A stretch of 64,000 nucleotides of DNA from an uncultured Bacteroidota bacterium (GTDB taxonomy: Bacteria; Bacteroidota; Bacteroidia; Chitinophagales; Chitinophagaceae). The stretch lies in assembly GCA_903927185.1 (NCBI GenBank), contig CAIYLW010000085.1, positions 1-64,000 on the forward strand, read 5' to 3'. This document shows positions 46,610 through 55,846 of this stretch, piece by piece. The notes under the pieces are model-generated. The model worked only from the letters and a program-made list of their open reading frames with translations. It was not told the origin of the DNA and made no database searches. The first letter of the stretch is position 1; each line of letters starts with the position of its first letter. The position numbers and the translations under genes are program-made.

Positions 46610-48658
46610 TTACACATTTGCTAAAAAGTCAACAATATTATAAAAAGGCCTTAAACAGGTAAAATTCTTACAGATATAAAAAGCTACCGGAATAGCTGTT
46701 TCTCTATTTGCTAATAACGGGAAATTGCTGAAATTAGTTTCCCCAGACTGAATTATTTTATTAGGAATGTATTTTTTCATGACTGTTTGAAGATTTTGTT
46801 CGAATTTTCTTCCAGTTATGGCAATTTCCATTACCTCAAAACAGTATAATTGCAAAAGTGATGCCCATATTCCAAATGAACCCGGATATTTAATAGTATT
46901 CTCCTGCAATGAATTACTCAGCCTTTGGGACAATTGCGCCCATTCCCTCCTGTCAAAAACCTTTGACAGATAAAGCAAATTTGATGCCATAATAGAATTC
47001 CCACTTGGAGTTGCCCCATCATAAATCTCCTTTTTACGTATAATCACGTCGTTTTGCTGATCATGAGTAAAGTAAAAAAAGCCGGTTTTTTCCTCTTTAA
47101 AATGAGCTAATGCCATTTCCATCAATTCCTGAGACTTTAATAAATAGGACCCTTCTCCAGTAATTTCTTGCAAATGAATAAGGGCTTGGATGAGGTACGC
47201 ATAATCGTCTAAAAATGCAGATTGCTTGGATAACCCATTTTTATAAGTATGAAACCACTTTCCATCTGGTTGGCAAAAACTCTTTTCCAGAAATAACATA
47301 TGACTCTTGGCATTTTCTTTATAGACATCAATACCAAGTGCAGCATAAGCTTTGGAATAAGCAGTATTCATTAATGCATTCCACCCAAGCAAAATTTTAT
47401 CATCTAATGAGGGTCTTACTCTATTAGACCTAGCCTCAAACAATATCTTTTTTGATCTTTCTATTAAATTTTCAAATTCGGCAAGATCAAGTCCATTTAA
47501 TCTTACAAAACTTTCAGCGCTTTCTCTAACCCATAAAATATTCGTGTGTTCCCAATTGCCTGCATTTTCTATTTGATAATATTTACAGAAAATAATAGCA
47601 TCGTCTTTTAATAATTCTTGAATTTCTGATAAAGACCAGGTATAAAATTTGCCCTCCACTCCTTCACTATCTGCGTCCAAGGCGCTAAAGTAACCCCCTT
47701 CTTCACTTGTAAGTTCTCTTTCAATAAAAGCAATACAATTTTGAATTGTTTTAGAATATATAGGGTTACCTGTTATTTGAAAAGCTTCAGAAATTACTGA
47801 AATCAATAAAGCATTATCGTACAACATTTTTTCAAAATGCGGAGCCAACCATTCATTGTCGGTACTGTACCTCGAAAATCCTCCTCCCAATTGATCATAA
47901 ATTCCCCCAGCAATCATTTTATCAATACTCAATAAAGCCTGTGTTAAGGCTGCTTCATTTTTTGTAAAATGATATTGCCTCAACAAGAATTGTATTGAAA
48001 AAGTCTGAGGAAATTTTGGTGCTTTCCCAAAGCCTCCCCAAACAGTATCTCCCAATTGCAACAGGTTCTGAGTTATAGTATTCAGTTGTTCATTTGTTAC
48101 AATACTATTTTGCTCCTGGTTAGATTTATTTTGAAATCCAAATGAGTTGGCAGACTGTAAATGTTCAGTTAGATTTTCGGCTTGAGATATGATTTCATGT
48201 TTCTTTTCCTGATAAGCCTTATGAATTCCTTCTAGAATTTCTTTCCAGCTTGCGCGATTATATGCTCTCTCTGGGGGAAAATAAGTGCCTCCGTAAAATG
48301 GTTTTGTTTCTGGTGTTAAAAAAACATTCAAAGGCCATCCACCTGAGCCAGTGATAGATTGAACTGCATCCATATATATATGGTCTAAATCAGGGCGCTC
48401 TTCTCTATCAATTTTAATATTAATAAAATACTGGTTCATTATCTGTGCCGTGGATTCATCTTCGAAACTTTCTCTTTCCATTACATGACACCAATGACAG
48501 GCCGCATAGCCAATACTCACTAAAATTGGCTTGTCTTCTTTTTGAGCCCTACTCAATGCTTCTTCGCCCCAAGGATACCAATCAACTGGATTATGCGCAT
48601 GCTGCAATAAATATGGGCTCGATTCATGAACCAATCGATTAGTATGTATAGTTGGCAT
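46610..48658 (-). CDS. Thioredoxin-fold/glycosidase-like protein (YyaL, DUF255 family)
   Basis: 682 residues. The N-terminal thioredoxin-like domain (about 1-170) starts [20 protein letters not shown] and has the CHWC motif in [12 protein letters not shown], then [23 protein letters not shown]. The rest (about 190-680) is an (alpha/alpha)6 barrel-like region with [20 protein letters not shown] and [14 protein letters not shown]. The family is widespread and its biochemical role is unsettled. It has no signal peptide. It is upstream of nothing on its transcript and lies downstream of the hemD terminator. Confidence 0.85.
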   Translation of the reverse strand: MPTIHTNRLVHESSPYLLQHAHNPVDWYPWGEEALSRAQKEDKPILVSIGYAACHWCHVMERESFEDESTAQIMNQYFINIKIDREERPDLDHIYMDAVQSITGSGGWPLNVFLTPETKPFYGGTYFPPERAYNRASWKEILEGIHKAYQEKKHEIISQAENLTEHLQSANSFGFQNKSNQEQNSIVTNEQLNTITQNLLQLGDTVWGGFGKAPKFPQTFSIQFLLRQYHFTKNEAALTQALLSIDKMIAGGIYDQLGGGFSRYSTDNEWLAPHFEKMLYDNALLISVISEAFQITGNPIYSKTIQNCIAFIERELTSEEGGYFSALDADSEGVEGKFYTWSLSEIQELLKDDAIIFCKYYQIENAGNWEHTNILWVRESAESFVRLNGLDLAEFENLIERSKKILFEARSNRVRPSLDDKILLGWNALMNTAYSKAYAALGIDVYKENAKSHMLFLEKSFCQPDGKWFHTYKNGLSKQSAFLDDYAYLIQALIHLQEITGEGSYLLKSQELMEMALAHFKEEKTGFFYFTHDQQNDVIIRKKEIYDGATPSGNSIMASNLLYLSKVFDRREWAQLSQRLSNSLQENTIKYPGSFGIWASLLQLYCFEVMEIAITGRKFEQNLQTVMKKYIPNKIIQSGETNFSNFPLLANRETAIPVAFYICKNFTCLRPFYNIVDFLANV

Positions 48659-48698
48659 TAATAAAATTTATACAGCAAAATAGTCAAGTTAACATAAA

Positions 48699-48727
48699 AA
48701 ACCCTCTCCTGTTGAAGGGAAAGGGTT
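48699..48727 (-). terminator. Terminator of hemD
   Basis: On the minus strand AACCCT...AGGGTT arms (about 48722-48727 with 48700-48705, with imperfect inner pairs) enclose a short loop and are followed by TTTTTATG. It sits between the hemD stop (48748) and the YyaL start. Confidence 0.6.
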
Positions 48728-48747
48728 ATGATTAGGTATCAAAAATA

Positions 48748-49545
48748 TTATTTTTTTGTAATTGGGTTGCTCAAAAAATGGTCAAGCGCAGCACACATAC
48801 TAGATCTTTGTGGCGACGGAACTTTAATTTCCAAATTTAAACCAGCTTCTTCAACTGCTTTTGATGTATTGCTTCCAAATGCTCCGATAACAGTTCCATT
48901 TTGTTGGAAATCAGGCATATTATCAAAGAGACTTTTTACGCCGCTTGGAGTAAAGAAACAGATTACATCATATTCGATTTTTTCAAGTACTGGTCTAATA
49001 TCATTACTAATAGAGCGATACATGAACCCTAATTGAAATTCGCAGTTATTATTTTTCATCCAACCAACAATTTCATTATCCTGTTGGTTTTCACTACACA
49101 CATAAAGAAACTTTTCATTCTCTTTATGTTTATTAATCACTTCAAACATACTTTTATTGGTACCATCAGCACCATAAAATACTTTGCGTTTTCTATATAA
49201 TATAAATTTCTGCAGATATAATGCTACAGCTTCCGTGATACAGAAATATTTTGTATCCTGACTAATGCTAATTTTCATTTCTTCACAGGTTCTGAAAAAA
49301 TGATCAATGGCATTTCTACTTGTAAAAATAACGGCTGAGTAATTCAGAATATCTATTTTCTGCTTACGAAATTCTCTAGCTGGAATACCTTCTAACTTAA
49401 TAAAGGGTAGAAAAACTAACTCAACCAAATGTTTACGTTCTAAATCGAAATAAGGTGACTTATCACTTTCCGGTTTGGGTTGAGAGATTAGAATCTTCCT
49501 CACTTTCTTCAAAGTAGCTGAATTTTTTGAACCGGTTTTTGCCAT
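48748..49545 (-). CDS. hemD: Uroporphyrinogen-III synthase
   Basis: 265 residues. HemD families are poorly conserved, but the two-domain pattern is clear: ILISQPKPESDKSPYFDLER, FTSRNAIDHFF and FCITEAVALYL in the first part, and KFLYVCSENQQDNEIVGWM, ICFFTPSGVKSLFDNMPDF and VIGAFGSNTSKAVEEAGL in the second, matching the VxFTSxxxV and IGxxTAxAAxxxG family blocks. It cyclises hydroxymethylbilane to uroporphyrinogen III on the haem/cobamide pathway. It lies 25 nt after a DUF4271 gene, a pairing common in Bacteroidota. Confidence 0.86.
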   Translation of the reverse strand: MAKTGSKNSATLKKVRKILISQPKPESDKSPYFDLERKHLVELVFLPFIKLEGIPAREFRKQKIDILNYSAVIFTSRNAIDHFFRTCEEMKISISQDTKYFCITEAVALYLQKFILYRKRKVFYGADGTNKSMFEVINKHKENEKFLYVCSENQQDNEIVGWMKNNNCEFQLGFMYRSISNDIRPVLEKIEYDVICFFTPSGVKSLFDNMPDFQQNGTVIGAFGSNTSKAVEEAGLNLEIKVPSPQRSSMCAALDHFLSNPITKK

Positions 49546-49570
49546 GCTTCTAGTCTAAAAAAGGTTATAA

Positions 49571-50629
49571 TTAGATACTTCCCGATACAAAATTGACTAA
49601 AAGTTTATATATCAAAAAGAGGGGAAGTAGTTCAACAGCACAAAGGTACAAGAAAAAGTGTAAGGCACTCACTTTCAAATTAGTTCTGATAACTCCAAAT
49701 GAAATCAAATAACGATATAAAAAAAGAACTAATATAAGGCCTGCGGAAATTGTTATAGCTATTTGTTTAATTGGCAGGGGAGAAAATGAAATTATCCAAA
49801 CAAATGGTATTAGTATAATTCCCAATACTTTGTTCACTAAAAAAACAACAAATGAATAGGCGCTAGTAGCTTCAGGCACATTGAATACCCAACCTGAAAA
49901 TGCCAGAAAAATATACTTCACGAAGTAAACCACAAATAAAAAGAGTACACCATATAATAATAATTGATTAAAAGATAGGTCTACCCAATGTTTGTATAGA
50001 ATGAGAAGCGTTAGATAAATTCCAGCACTTATCATAAACAAAATATTCAGAAAAATAGATGCAAGATTATTTTGTAACAGATTTTCTCTAGTTTGTTTTT
50101 GGCGCATAGAAGTTTGCATAAATAACAAAAATAGATTCTTAAAGTATTTGGGAAAGATTAAACGAATACCTGCCAATAAAGCAACTAATCCAGTTAAAAT
50201 ATAAAATAATACCTCTTTCCCCATTGGCTTTCTTTCGGCTATTATTTCAAAAACAGGCGTTTTTTGAAATGGAAGCCAAGCAGAAATATAATATTTTTCG
50301 TAAGTAATGGTATCTGGTAAAGGAACTATTGGCAAATTTATTTGCAAACGCCTAATTGAGTCTATTCTGATACTATCTGTTTTTAAACTATCTGCGGAAA
50401 TTGTAAGTGGGTTTCTATAAATCCGCGATTGGGTATCTTTTAATACAGGGGCAACTATTAATGTTTGCGTGGATTCAGCTAACTGCTTTTTTTTCACTGG
50501 CACTGAGTCAGTTTGTTTAAGCGTATCAGTTTGCCCAAAAGCAACCCCTATAGTAAACAACGATACGAGTATTAGAATAATTTGCTTCAAAAAGAAAATA
50601 TTTGAGCAAAAATATTGAACTAAGCGCAT
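49571..50629 (-). CDS. DUF4271 membrane protein
   Basis: 352 residues. A hydrophobic N-terminus (about 15-32, ending VAFGQ) looks like a signal peptide; a Thr/Ser-rich soluble segment (about 35-140) is followed by about seven membrane segments (about 143-345). This fits DUF4271, a Bacteroidota-specific family of unknown function that commonly precedes hemD. The long start MRLVQYFCSNIFFLKQ is accepted, but a later Met is possible. It is divergent from hemW (gap of 72 bp) and shares a transcript with hemD. Confidence 0.8.
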   Translation of the reverse strand: MRLVQYFCSNIFFLKQIILILVSLFTIGVAFGQTDTLKQTDSVPVKKKQLAESTQTLIVAPVLKDTQSRIYRNPLTISADSLKTDSIRIDSIRRLQINLPIVPLPDTITYEKYYISAWLPFQKTPVFEIIAERKPMGKEVLFYILTGLVALLAGIRLIFPKYFKNLFLLFMQTSMRQKQTRENLLQNNLASIFLNILFMISAGIYLTLLILYKHWVDLSFNQLLLYGVLFLFVVYFVKYIFLAFSGWVFNVPEATSAYSFVVFLVNKVLGIILIPFVWIISFSPLPIKQIAITISAGLILVLFLYRYLISFGVIRTNLKVSALHFFLYLCAVELLPLFLIYKLLVNFVSGSI

Positions 50630-50688
50630 TTATCGCGTTAGTTGTTAATTTAAATATGCCCAATTCCTGCAAGCATGGCAGAACCATT

Positions 50689-50696
50689 TACTTTTG
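50689..50696 (+). promoter_or_regulatory. Promoter -7 box for hemW
   Basis: TACTTTTG, an exact TAnnTTTG match ending 5 nt before the ATG at 50702. The predicted start of transcription is at or next to the initiator codon, so a leaderless mRNA is likely. Confidence 0.5.
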
Positions 50697-50701
50697 TAGC
50701 T

Positions 50702-51826
50702 ATGGCAGGTATCTATATTCATATTCCTTTTTGCAAAAAAGCTTGTCACTATTGCAATTTTCATTTTTCAACTACCCACCACCAGATGGAGCAAATGTTG
50801 GCTTCCATAAAGAAGGAAGCGATTTTGCAAAAAAACTATTTATCGGAAACTATTGAAACAGTTTATTTTGGAGGTGGCACCCCATCTTTGCTTTCAGTTT
50901 CACAATTAGAAAAATTAATGTGTGTGATAAAAGCTGAGTATAAGATTAACCCCAATGCTGAAATTACAATAGAAACCAACCCCGACGATTTCGAAGAAGA
51001 CAAACTTGAAGCCTGGAAAAAAATTGGTATTAATAGATTAAGTATCGGCATACAATCTTTTGTTGAAGCAGATCTGCTATGGATGAATCGGGCACATAAT
51101 GCCCTTCAAGCAGATACTTGCATTAGGATGGCAAAGGCTGCTGGATTTGATAATATAACTATCGACTTGATTTATGGAACTCCAACTTTATCAGATGAAG
51201 CTTGGAAAGAAAATGTAGAAAAAGCACTTTCACTTGAAATTGATCATATCTCTTGCTATGCGCTTACTGTAGAGCCCAAAACCGGTCTCGCAAAAATGAT
51301 TCAACAAAATAAATTAGAAGATGTTGACCCCGATAAACAGGCCCGGCATTTTAGTTTACTAATGGGATGGCTCGGAGATGCAGGATTTGATCATTACGAA
51401 ATTTCTAATTTTTGCAAACCAGGTAAAAAAAGTAAACACAATAGTAATTATTGGAGTGGTGTAGATTATTTAGGACTTGGTCCTTCAGCACATTCTTTCA
51501 ATGGCAAATCGCGTCAATGGAATATAGCAAATAATGCGCTGTATATTAAAAATCTGGAAGAAGATCAAGTACCTTTTGAGTTAGAGGAGCTAACAGATTT
51601 TCAGAGGATCAATGAATATATAATGACGAGTCTCCGAACAATGGAAGGTCTTTCATTGGAATTAATTAGTAATAAATGGGGGGAGCAAAAAGTAGTTGAA
51701 ATTTTAAAAATTGCTCAAAAACCCATCTTGCAGGGATTTATGCTTCATCAAAATCAAAATCTAATTCTTACAAATGAAGGTAAGTTAATGGCAGATGGAA
51801 TTGCTTCAGACCTTTTCTTTATTTAG
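50702..51826 (+). CDS. hemW: Haem chaperone HemW (radical SAM)
   Basis: 374 residues from the ATG at 50702 (MAGIYIHIPFCKKACHYC); a frame start at 50675 adds nine residues that overlap the promoter. The radical SAM motif is Cys11, Cys15 and Cys18 (CKKACHYC), followed by the extra family Phe (CNF), GGGTPSLLS, NPDDFEEDKL and SIGIQSF. The C-terminal HemW domain has YEISNFCKPG and GLGPSAHSF. The lack of the extra N-terminal R-domain of HemN and the CNFHF motif favour HemW, which binds haem, over coproporphyrinogen dehydrogenase. Convergent with gpsA (4-bp overlap). Confidence 0.9.
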   Translation: MAGIYIHIPFCKKACHYCNFHFSTTHHQMEQMLASIKKEAILQKNYLSETIETVYFGGGTPSLLSVSQLEKLMCVIKAEYKINPNAEITIETNPDDFEEDKLEAWKKIGINRLSIGIQSFVEADLLWMNRAHNALQADTCIRMAKAAGFDNITIDLIYGTPTLSDEAWKENVEKALSLEIDHISCYALTVEPKTGLAKMIQQNKLEDVDPDKQARHFSLLMGWLGDAGFDHYEISNFCKPGKKSKHNSNYWSGVDYLGLGPSAHSFNGKSRQWNIANNALYIKNLEEDQVPFELEELTDFQRINEYIMTSLRTMEGLSLELISNKWGEQKVVEILKIAQKPILQGFMLHQNQNLILTNEGKLMADGIASDLFFI

Positions 51827-52827
51827 TAAAGAAATTTTTCGATTTTTTTGAACCCCTCCGAAGCAGGTAAATGCTCCCATAAAATTTGGAAAACAGTTAG
51901 TGCGATGGGTATTTCAGCAAGAACTATTTCGTTGGTCTTTACAATACATTTACTTGCATTATATCCCTCGGCTACCATATTTAATTCTAGCTGAGCAGCT
52001 TTTACTGAATATCCTTTCCCGATCATATTACCGAAAGTTCTATTTCTACTATATAAAGAATAACAAGTAACCAATAAATCACCCAAATAAACCGAAGCAT
52101 TATAATTAATCTCTGGGTTTCCCATTTTATTTGCAGGCAATAAACATTTTAAGAATGTTGTCATTTCGTTGGCACTATTGGCAATGTAAACACTTAAAAA
52201 ATTATCTCCATAATCAAGACCATGAGCTATGCCTGCGCCAAGTGCATATATATTTTTTAAAACAGCCGCATATTGAACACCTCTTACATCATGATTCACC
52301 ACAGTATTGAGATATTCTGTTTGGAAATATCTGGCAATCTTATACGCATCAGATTCATTAACCCCAGAAAATGTTAGATAAGATAATTTCTCTGCAGCAA
52401 CTTCTTCAGCATGACAAGGACCTAATACAGAAAAGTAATTTTCAATAGGCACGTTGTATTCTTTTAAAAGATACTCATTTAATAATTCGTTGGTATCTGG
52501 CAAAATGCCTTTTATAGCTGAAACAATTTGCTTTCCATCAAATGCATTTTTTGGAAGAGCAGATAAAGCTGCTAAAACAAAAGCAGAAGGAACTGCAATT
52601 ACAAGTATATCAGATTTATTAACTACTTCTTTGATATCGTTAGTTAGTAATAATTGAGAAGGATCAAAATAAACAGCACTTAAATAGTGCGGATTATGCT
52701 TTTTTCGCTTCATTAATTCAATAGTATCTGTATTCCTTATCCACCAATTAATAGTATTACCATTATCAGTTAGAATTTTTGCCAACGCAGTGGCCCAACT
52801 TCCACTTCCTATAATTCCAATCCGCAT
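51823..52827 (-). CDS. gpsA: Glycerol-3-phosphate dehydrogenase (NAD(P)+)
   Basis: 334 residues. The N-terminal Rossmann fold has GIIGSGSWATALAKIL; then come SDILVIAVPSAFV, the catalytic Lys in VLGPCHAEEVA-type and AVLKNIYALGAGIAHGLDYGDN, and the substrate-binding GKGYSVKAAQLELNMVAEGY. It makes sn-glycerol-3-phosphate from dihydroxyacetone phosphate for phospholipid synthesis. The gene overlaps hemW by 4 bp at the 3' ends. A -7 box lies at 52849-52856. Confidence 0.94.
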   Translation of the reverse strand: MRIGIIGSGSWATALAKILTDNGNTINWWIRNTDTIELMKRKKHNPHYLSAVYFDPSQLLLTNDIKEVVNKSDILVIAVPSAFVLAALSALPKNAFDGKQIVSAIKGILPDTNELLNEYLLKEYNVPIENYFSVLGPCHAEEVAAEKLSYLTFSGVNESDAYKIARYFQTEYLNTVVNHDVRGVQYAAVLKNIYALGAGIAHGLDYGDNFLSVYIANSANEMTTFLKCLLPANKMGNPEINYNASVYLGDLLVTCYSLYSRNRTFGNMIGKGYSVKAAQLELNMVAEGYNASKCIVKTNEIVLAEIPIALTVFQILWEHLPASEGFKKIEKFLY

Positions 52828-52848
52828 CTATGCTTTTTTATTTCAATA

Positions 52849-52856
52849 CAAACATA
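52849..52856 (-). promoter_or_regulatory. Promoter -7 box for gpsA
   Basis: Minus strand reads TATGTTTG, an exact TAnnTTTG match 21 nt upstream of the gpsA ATG. Confidence 0.55.
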
Positions 52857-52881
52857 CGAAAGACTAGTATTAAAAAACAAA

Positions 52882-52900
52882 CGACCCCAAACTGGGGTCG
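52882..52900 (-). terminator. Terminator of the TolC-adaptor operon
   Basis: 7-bp GC-rich stem CGACCCC (52882-52888) with GGGGTCG (52894-52900), loop AAACT. On the minus strand it is followed by TTTGTTTTTTAAT. It lies 29 bp beyond the adaptor stop. Confidence 0.85.
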
Positions 52901-52928
52901 CTGTATATCGATAATCTCAAACCAAAAA

Positions 52929-54293
52929 CTAGTCTTTCTTCTTATCCTCGTATAATTTATCTTTTGCTACAACTAACACTTTAGCACCGTCTTTTAAAGT
53001 TTTACTTACAATAGTATATGGTCCAGTAATTACTTCATCACCTTCTTTCAAACCTGCAAGAATTTCAATATTATTCAAATCCTGAACAGCAGTTCTTACT
53101 TTTATTTTTTTAACTGTATTATCTTTTTGGAGAACAAAAACCACTTCATCAATATCGTCATTAGCTGAGGTAGACTTTACTGCATTATCGATTGGTTTCT
53201 TTTCATCTTTATTTTCAGCACTTGCCTTACTATCGCCATTCTTATCGCGTGTAGTAACTGCATTCAATGCAACTGATAATACATTTTCTTTTGTTTTTGT
53301 TTGGATATCTGCACTTGCACTCATACCAGGACGGAAAGGAAAACTCTTTTTAGGAGTAATCAAATCCTCATAGGATGAGGTTAATAAACGAATATGTACT
53401 TTATAGTTTGTTACATCAGTAGAAGATGTTGTTACTGAAGTTCCTGTATTTGGATTGGCAATTTTATAAACAACTCCTTTAAATTTTCTATTTGTATAGG
53501 CATCAACTTCAACAATAGCAGTATCACCAATTTTAACTTTTGGAATATCATTCTCACCAACATCTACACGAACTTCAATACTTCTCATATCAGAGATCCG
53601 CATCATTTCTGTACCTACATTGAAACTGTTACCTGCAACACGCTCTCCTTTTTTTACACTCATCAAACTAATTAAACCATCCATGGGTGCAGTAATAACT
53701 GTACGGGACATGTCCTTATCGGCTTTGTTCAATTGTGCCTGTGCTCCCTGAATATTTGCTTCTCCACTTTTCAAACCTTCTTTTGCTGCATTATAAGAGG
53801 CAAGTGAAGAAAGATAAGTTTGTTGTGATTGTTCAAATTCAGAACGGGAAATTACTTTATCATCTACTAATTTTTTCTGACGATCATATACTGCTTTTGC
53901 ATTATCTAAAACAGCTTTGAGACCTACTAAATTTGCATTTGAATTTGACAATTGCGCTTTAGCTTGGTTAACGCCTGCAGCAACTTGATCACGTTGAGTG
54001 GAATAAATATCGGCATAGATACGCGCTAATACTTGTCCTTTTTTTACGGTATCTCCTTCATTTACATAAAGCTCAGTAATCTCTCCACTAATGTCTGGAC
54101 TTACTTTAACCTCCACCTCCGGATATACTTTACCACTTGCATTAACAGTCTCGATTATAGTACGTTTAACAGCTTTTTCAGTAGTTACTTTTGTACCTTC
54201 TTCCTTGCCAATTACGCCGCCTTTTTTGAGGCCAATTAAAACCCCAATTACAACAACTAATGTTACGATAATCCAAATCAATTTCTTACTCAT
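52929..54293 (-). CDS. Efflux periplasmic adaptor protein (HlyD/MacA-like)
   Basis: 454 residues. An uncleaved signal anchor (about 5-24) is followed by the adaptor layout: barrel-lipoyl half motifs (VKVSPDISGEITELYVNEGD with VKKGQVLARI), a long alpha hairpin (about 85-200, Gln/Ala/Asn/Leu-rich), the second lipoyl half (ITAPMDGLISLMSVKKGERV) and membrane-proximal beta domains. The last 100 residues contain a Lys/Asp/Ser-rich insert (about 345-380). It connects an inner-membrane pump to TolC. It lies 41 nt downstream of the TolC gene; no MacB-type permease or RND pump follows in the window, so its partner is elsewhere or distant. Confidence 0.86.
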   Translation of the reverse strand: MSKKLIWIIVTLVVVIGVLIGLKKGGVIGKEEGTKVTTEKAVKRTIIETVNASGKVYPEVEVKVSPDISGEITELYVNEGDTVKKGQVLARIYADIYSTQRDQVAAGVNQAKAQLSNSNANLVGLKAVLDNAKAVYDRQKKLVDDKVISRSEFEQSQQTYLSSLASYNAAKEGLKSGEANIQGAQAQLNKADKDMSRTVITAPMDGLISLMSVKKGERVAGNSFNVGTEMMRISDMRSIEVRVDVGENDIPKVKIGDTAIVEVDAYTNRKFKGVVYKIANPNTGTSVTTSSTDVTNYKVHIRLLTSSYEDLITPKKSFPFRPGMSASADIQTKTKENVLSVALNAVTTRDKNGDSKASAENKDEKKPIDNAVKSTSANDDIDEVVFVLQKDNTVKKIKVRTAVQDLNNIEILAGLKEGDEVITGPYTIVSKTLKDGAKVLVVAKDKLYEDKKKD

Positions 54294-54334
54294 ATAAAAC
54301 AGTGTTTCTTGTATGTTTAATTTGATGGTTGCTT

Positions 54335-55762
54335 TTATAATCTAATACCTTGTCCTTTATAGAATTCCAACACTTTTAATTTAAAAACATAATCATAATG
54401 GTTTATTAATTCCTGAATCTTGGCTGTAAAAACATTATTTCTTGTTGTGATTAAATCAAGTGTTCCTAGTAATCCAACATCATAACGTTTCTGTGCAAAC
54501 TCAAGAGCTTTATCAGAAACTGCTACCGTTTTTATAGAAGAATTGTATTTCTGAAGAGAGCCATATGCATCCTGATAGGAATTATAAATATTTGATCTCA
54601 AAGTTTGTCTTTCTTGATCATCCTGCAACTGTGATTGACGCACATTAATTTTTGCTCTTTCCCATTGAACTCTGGCTTGATGAGCATTAAATAATGGGAA
54701 GTTTAGGTTTAATCCTACTGATTGTCCGAAATACCTATTTAACTGATTACCCAAATTCACTTTATCTAATCCAATAATATTAGTTTGATAGGCATATACA
54801 GGGAACTGAGTTTGATTAGCGTTATCTAAAGCATATGCGTTTGTTGGCCCAATGGCAGATACTGTTCTGTAATCGTAAATATTATTGGCAAATCTTGTAT
54901 TCAATGAACCAGATGCACTTAATGTAGGATACATTCCACCTCTTGCAGCATTCACTAATTTTTGAGATGATTCAATTTTCAATGCCGTAACTTTTTGTTG
55001 AGGTTGATTGGCTACTGCAAGATTATAAACTGTTTCAGGCTGAAGATCTAAAATATTATCTACAGGTATGCTTCCAACAGCAGGATAAACGATATCAAAT
55101 TTAGATGCGAAATCGAAATTCATAAATGCTTTCAAATTAATCACACCTTGCTCTACTGCAGCCAAGGCCTGAATATAGGTTGCACTATCTCTTTCTACTT
55201 GTGCTTCAATTTGTATCGCATTTAATTCTGGTTGACTTCCGGCCTCAACAAGCCTGCGCGTATTACTTAATTGATCTTGTGATTGTTTTAGCTGTACTTG
55301 GCTCAGATTAGCCTGTTCGCGACGCAACATTATTTGTAAAAATGCATTAGCTACAGATAAAGCCAAATCGTTTTTCGTTTTATCGATATTTATTTCATCA
55401 GCTTTTGCAGAAAGTGTGTTTGCCTCAATATTATTTTTTCGAGCAAACCAATTGAAAATGGTATAGTTAGCTTGAAAACCTAAGTTTCCACCTGAAATAT
55501 CCACGTTTTCAAAAACGTTGGTTACTGGGTTAATGTTTAACCCATGCTGATAATTAGTGCTGATACTTGCATTGGCATTCGGCAAACGTGTCATTTTAGA
55601 CTGATCTGCCAATAACTTCGACAAACGTGCTTGTACATCTGCCTGTTTCACAGAAATATTATTCTGTAAAGCATAATCAACGCATTTTCTTAAATCCCAC
55701 TTTTCCTGAGAGAAGGAATGAAGGGAAGCTGTTAAAGCTAATAAGGTCAAAAACTTCTTCAT
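54335..55762 (-). CDS. TolC family outer-membrane efflux protein
   Basis: 475 residues from the ATG at 55762 (MKKFLTLLALTASLHSFSQ), a normal signal peptide; a start at 55786 would add eight residues and lie outside the -7 box (55769-55776). The two OEP repeats are visible: LRKCVDYALQNNISVKQADV at the start, GMYPTLSASGSLNTRF and GLNLNFPLFNAHQARVQWERA in the second. It forms the trimeric outer-membrane exit duct. It is the first gene of the TolC-adaptor pair. Confidence 0.9.
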   Translation of the reverse strand: MKKFLTLLALTASLHSFSQEKWDLRKCVDYALQNNISVKQADVQARLSKLLADQSKMTRLPNANASISTNYQHGLNINPVTNVFENVDISGGNLGFQANYTIFNWFARKNNIEANTLSAKADEINIDKTKNDLALSVANAFLQIMLRREQANLSQVQLKQSQDQLSNTRRLVEAGSQPELNAIQIEAQVERDSATYIQALAAVEQGVINLKAFMNFDFASKFDIVYPAVGSIPVDNILDLQPETVYNLAVANQPQQKVTALKIESSQKLVNAARGGMYPTLSASGSLNTRFANNIYDYRTVSAIGPTNAYALDNANQTQFPVYAYQTNIIGLDKVNLGNQLNRYFGQSVGLNLNFPLFNAHQARVQWERAKINVRQSQLQDDQERQTLRSNIYNSYQDAYGSLQKYNSSIKTVAVSDKALEFAQKRYDVGLLGTLDLITTRNNVFTAKIQELINHYDYVFKLKVLEFYKGQGIRL

Positions 55763-55768
55763 ATAAAA

Positions 55769-55776
55769 CAAAAATA
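55769..55776 (-). promoter_or_regulatory. Promoter -7 box for the TolC-adaptor operon
   Basis: Minus strand reads TATTTTTG, an exact TAnnTTTG match, ending 6 nt before the ATG at 55762. A T-rich stretch about 21 nt upstream (TTTTTC) may serve as the -33 element. Confidence 0.5.
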
Positions 55777-55846
55777 CAGCAAACAACTGCTTGTCTAGAA
55801 AAATTAGACAGACGGAAAGGAATCAGATTAAACCTGCTAAAAAATC

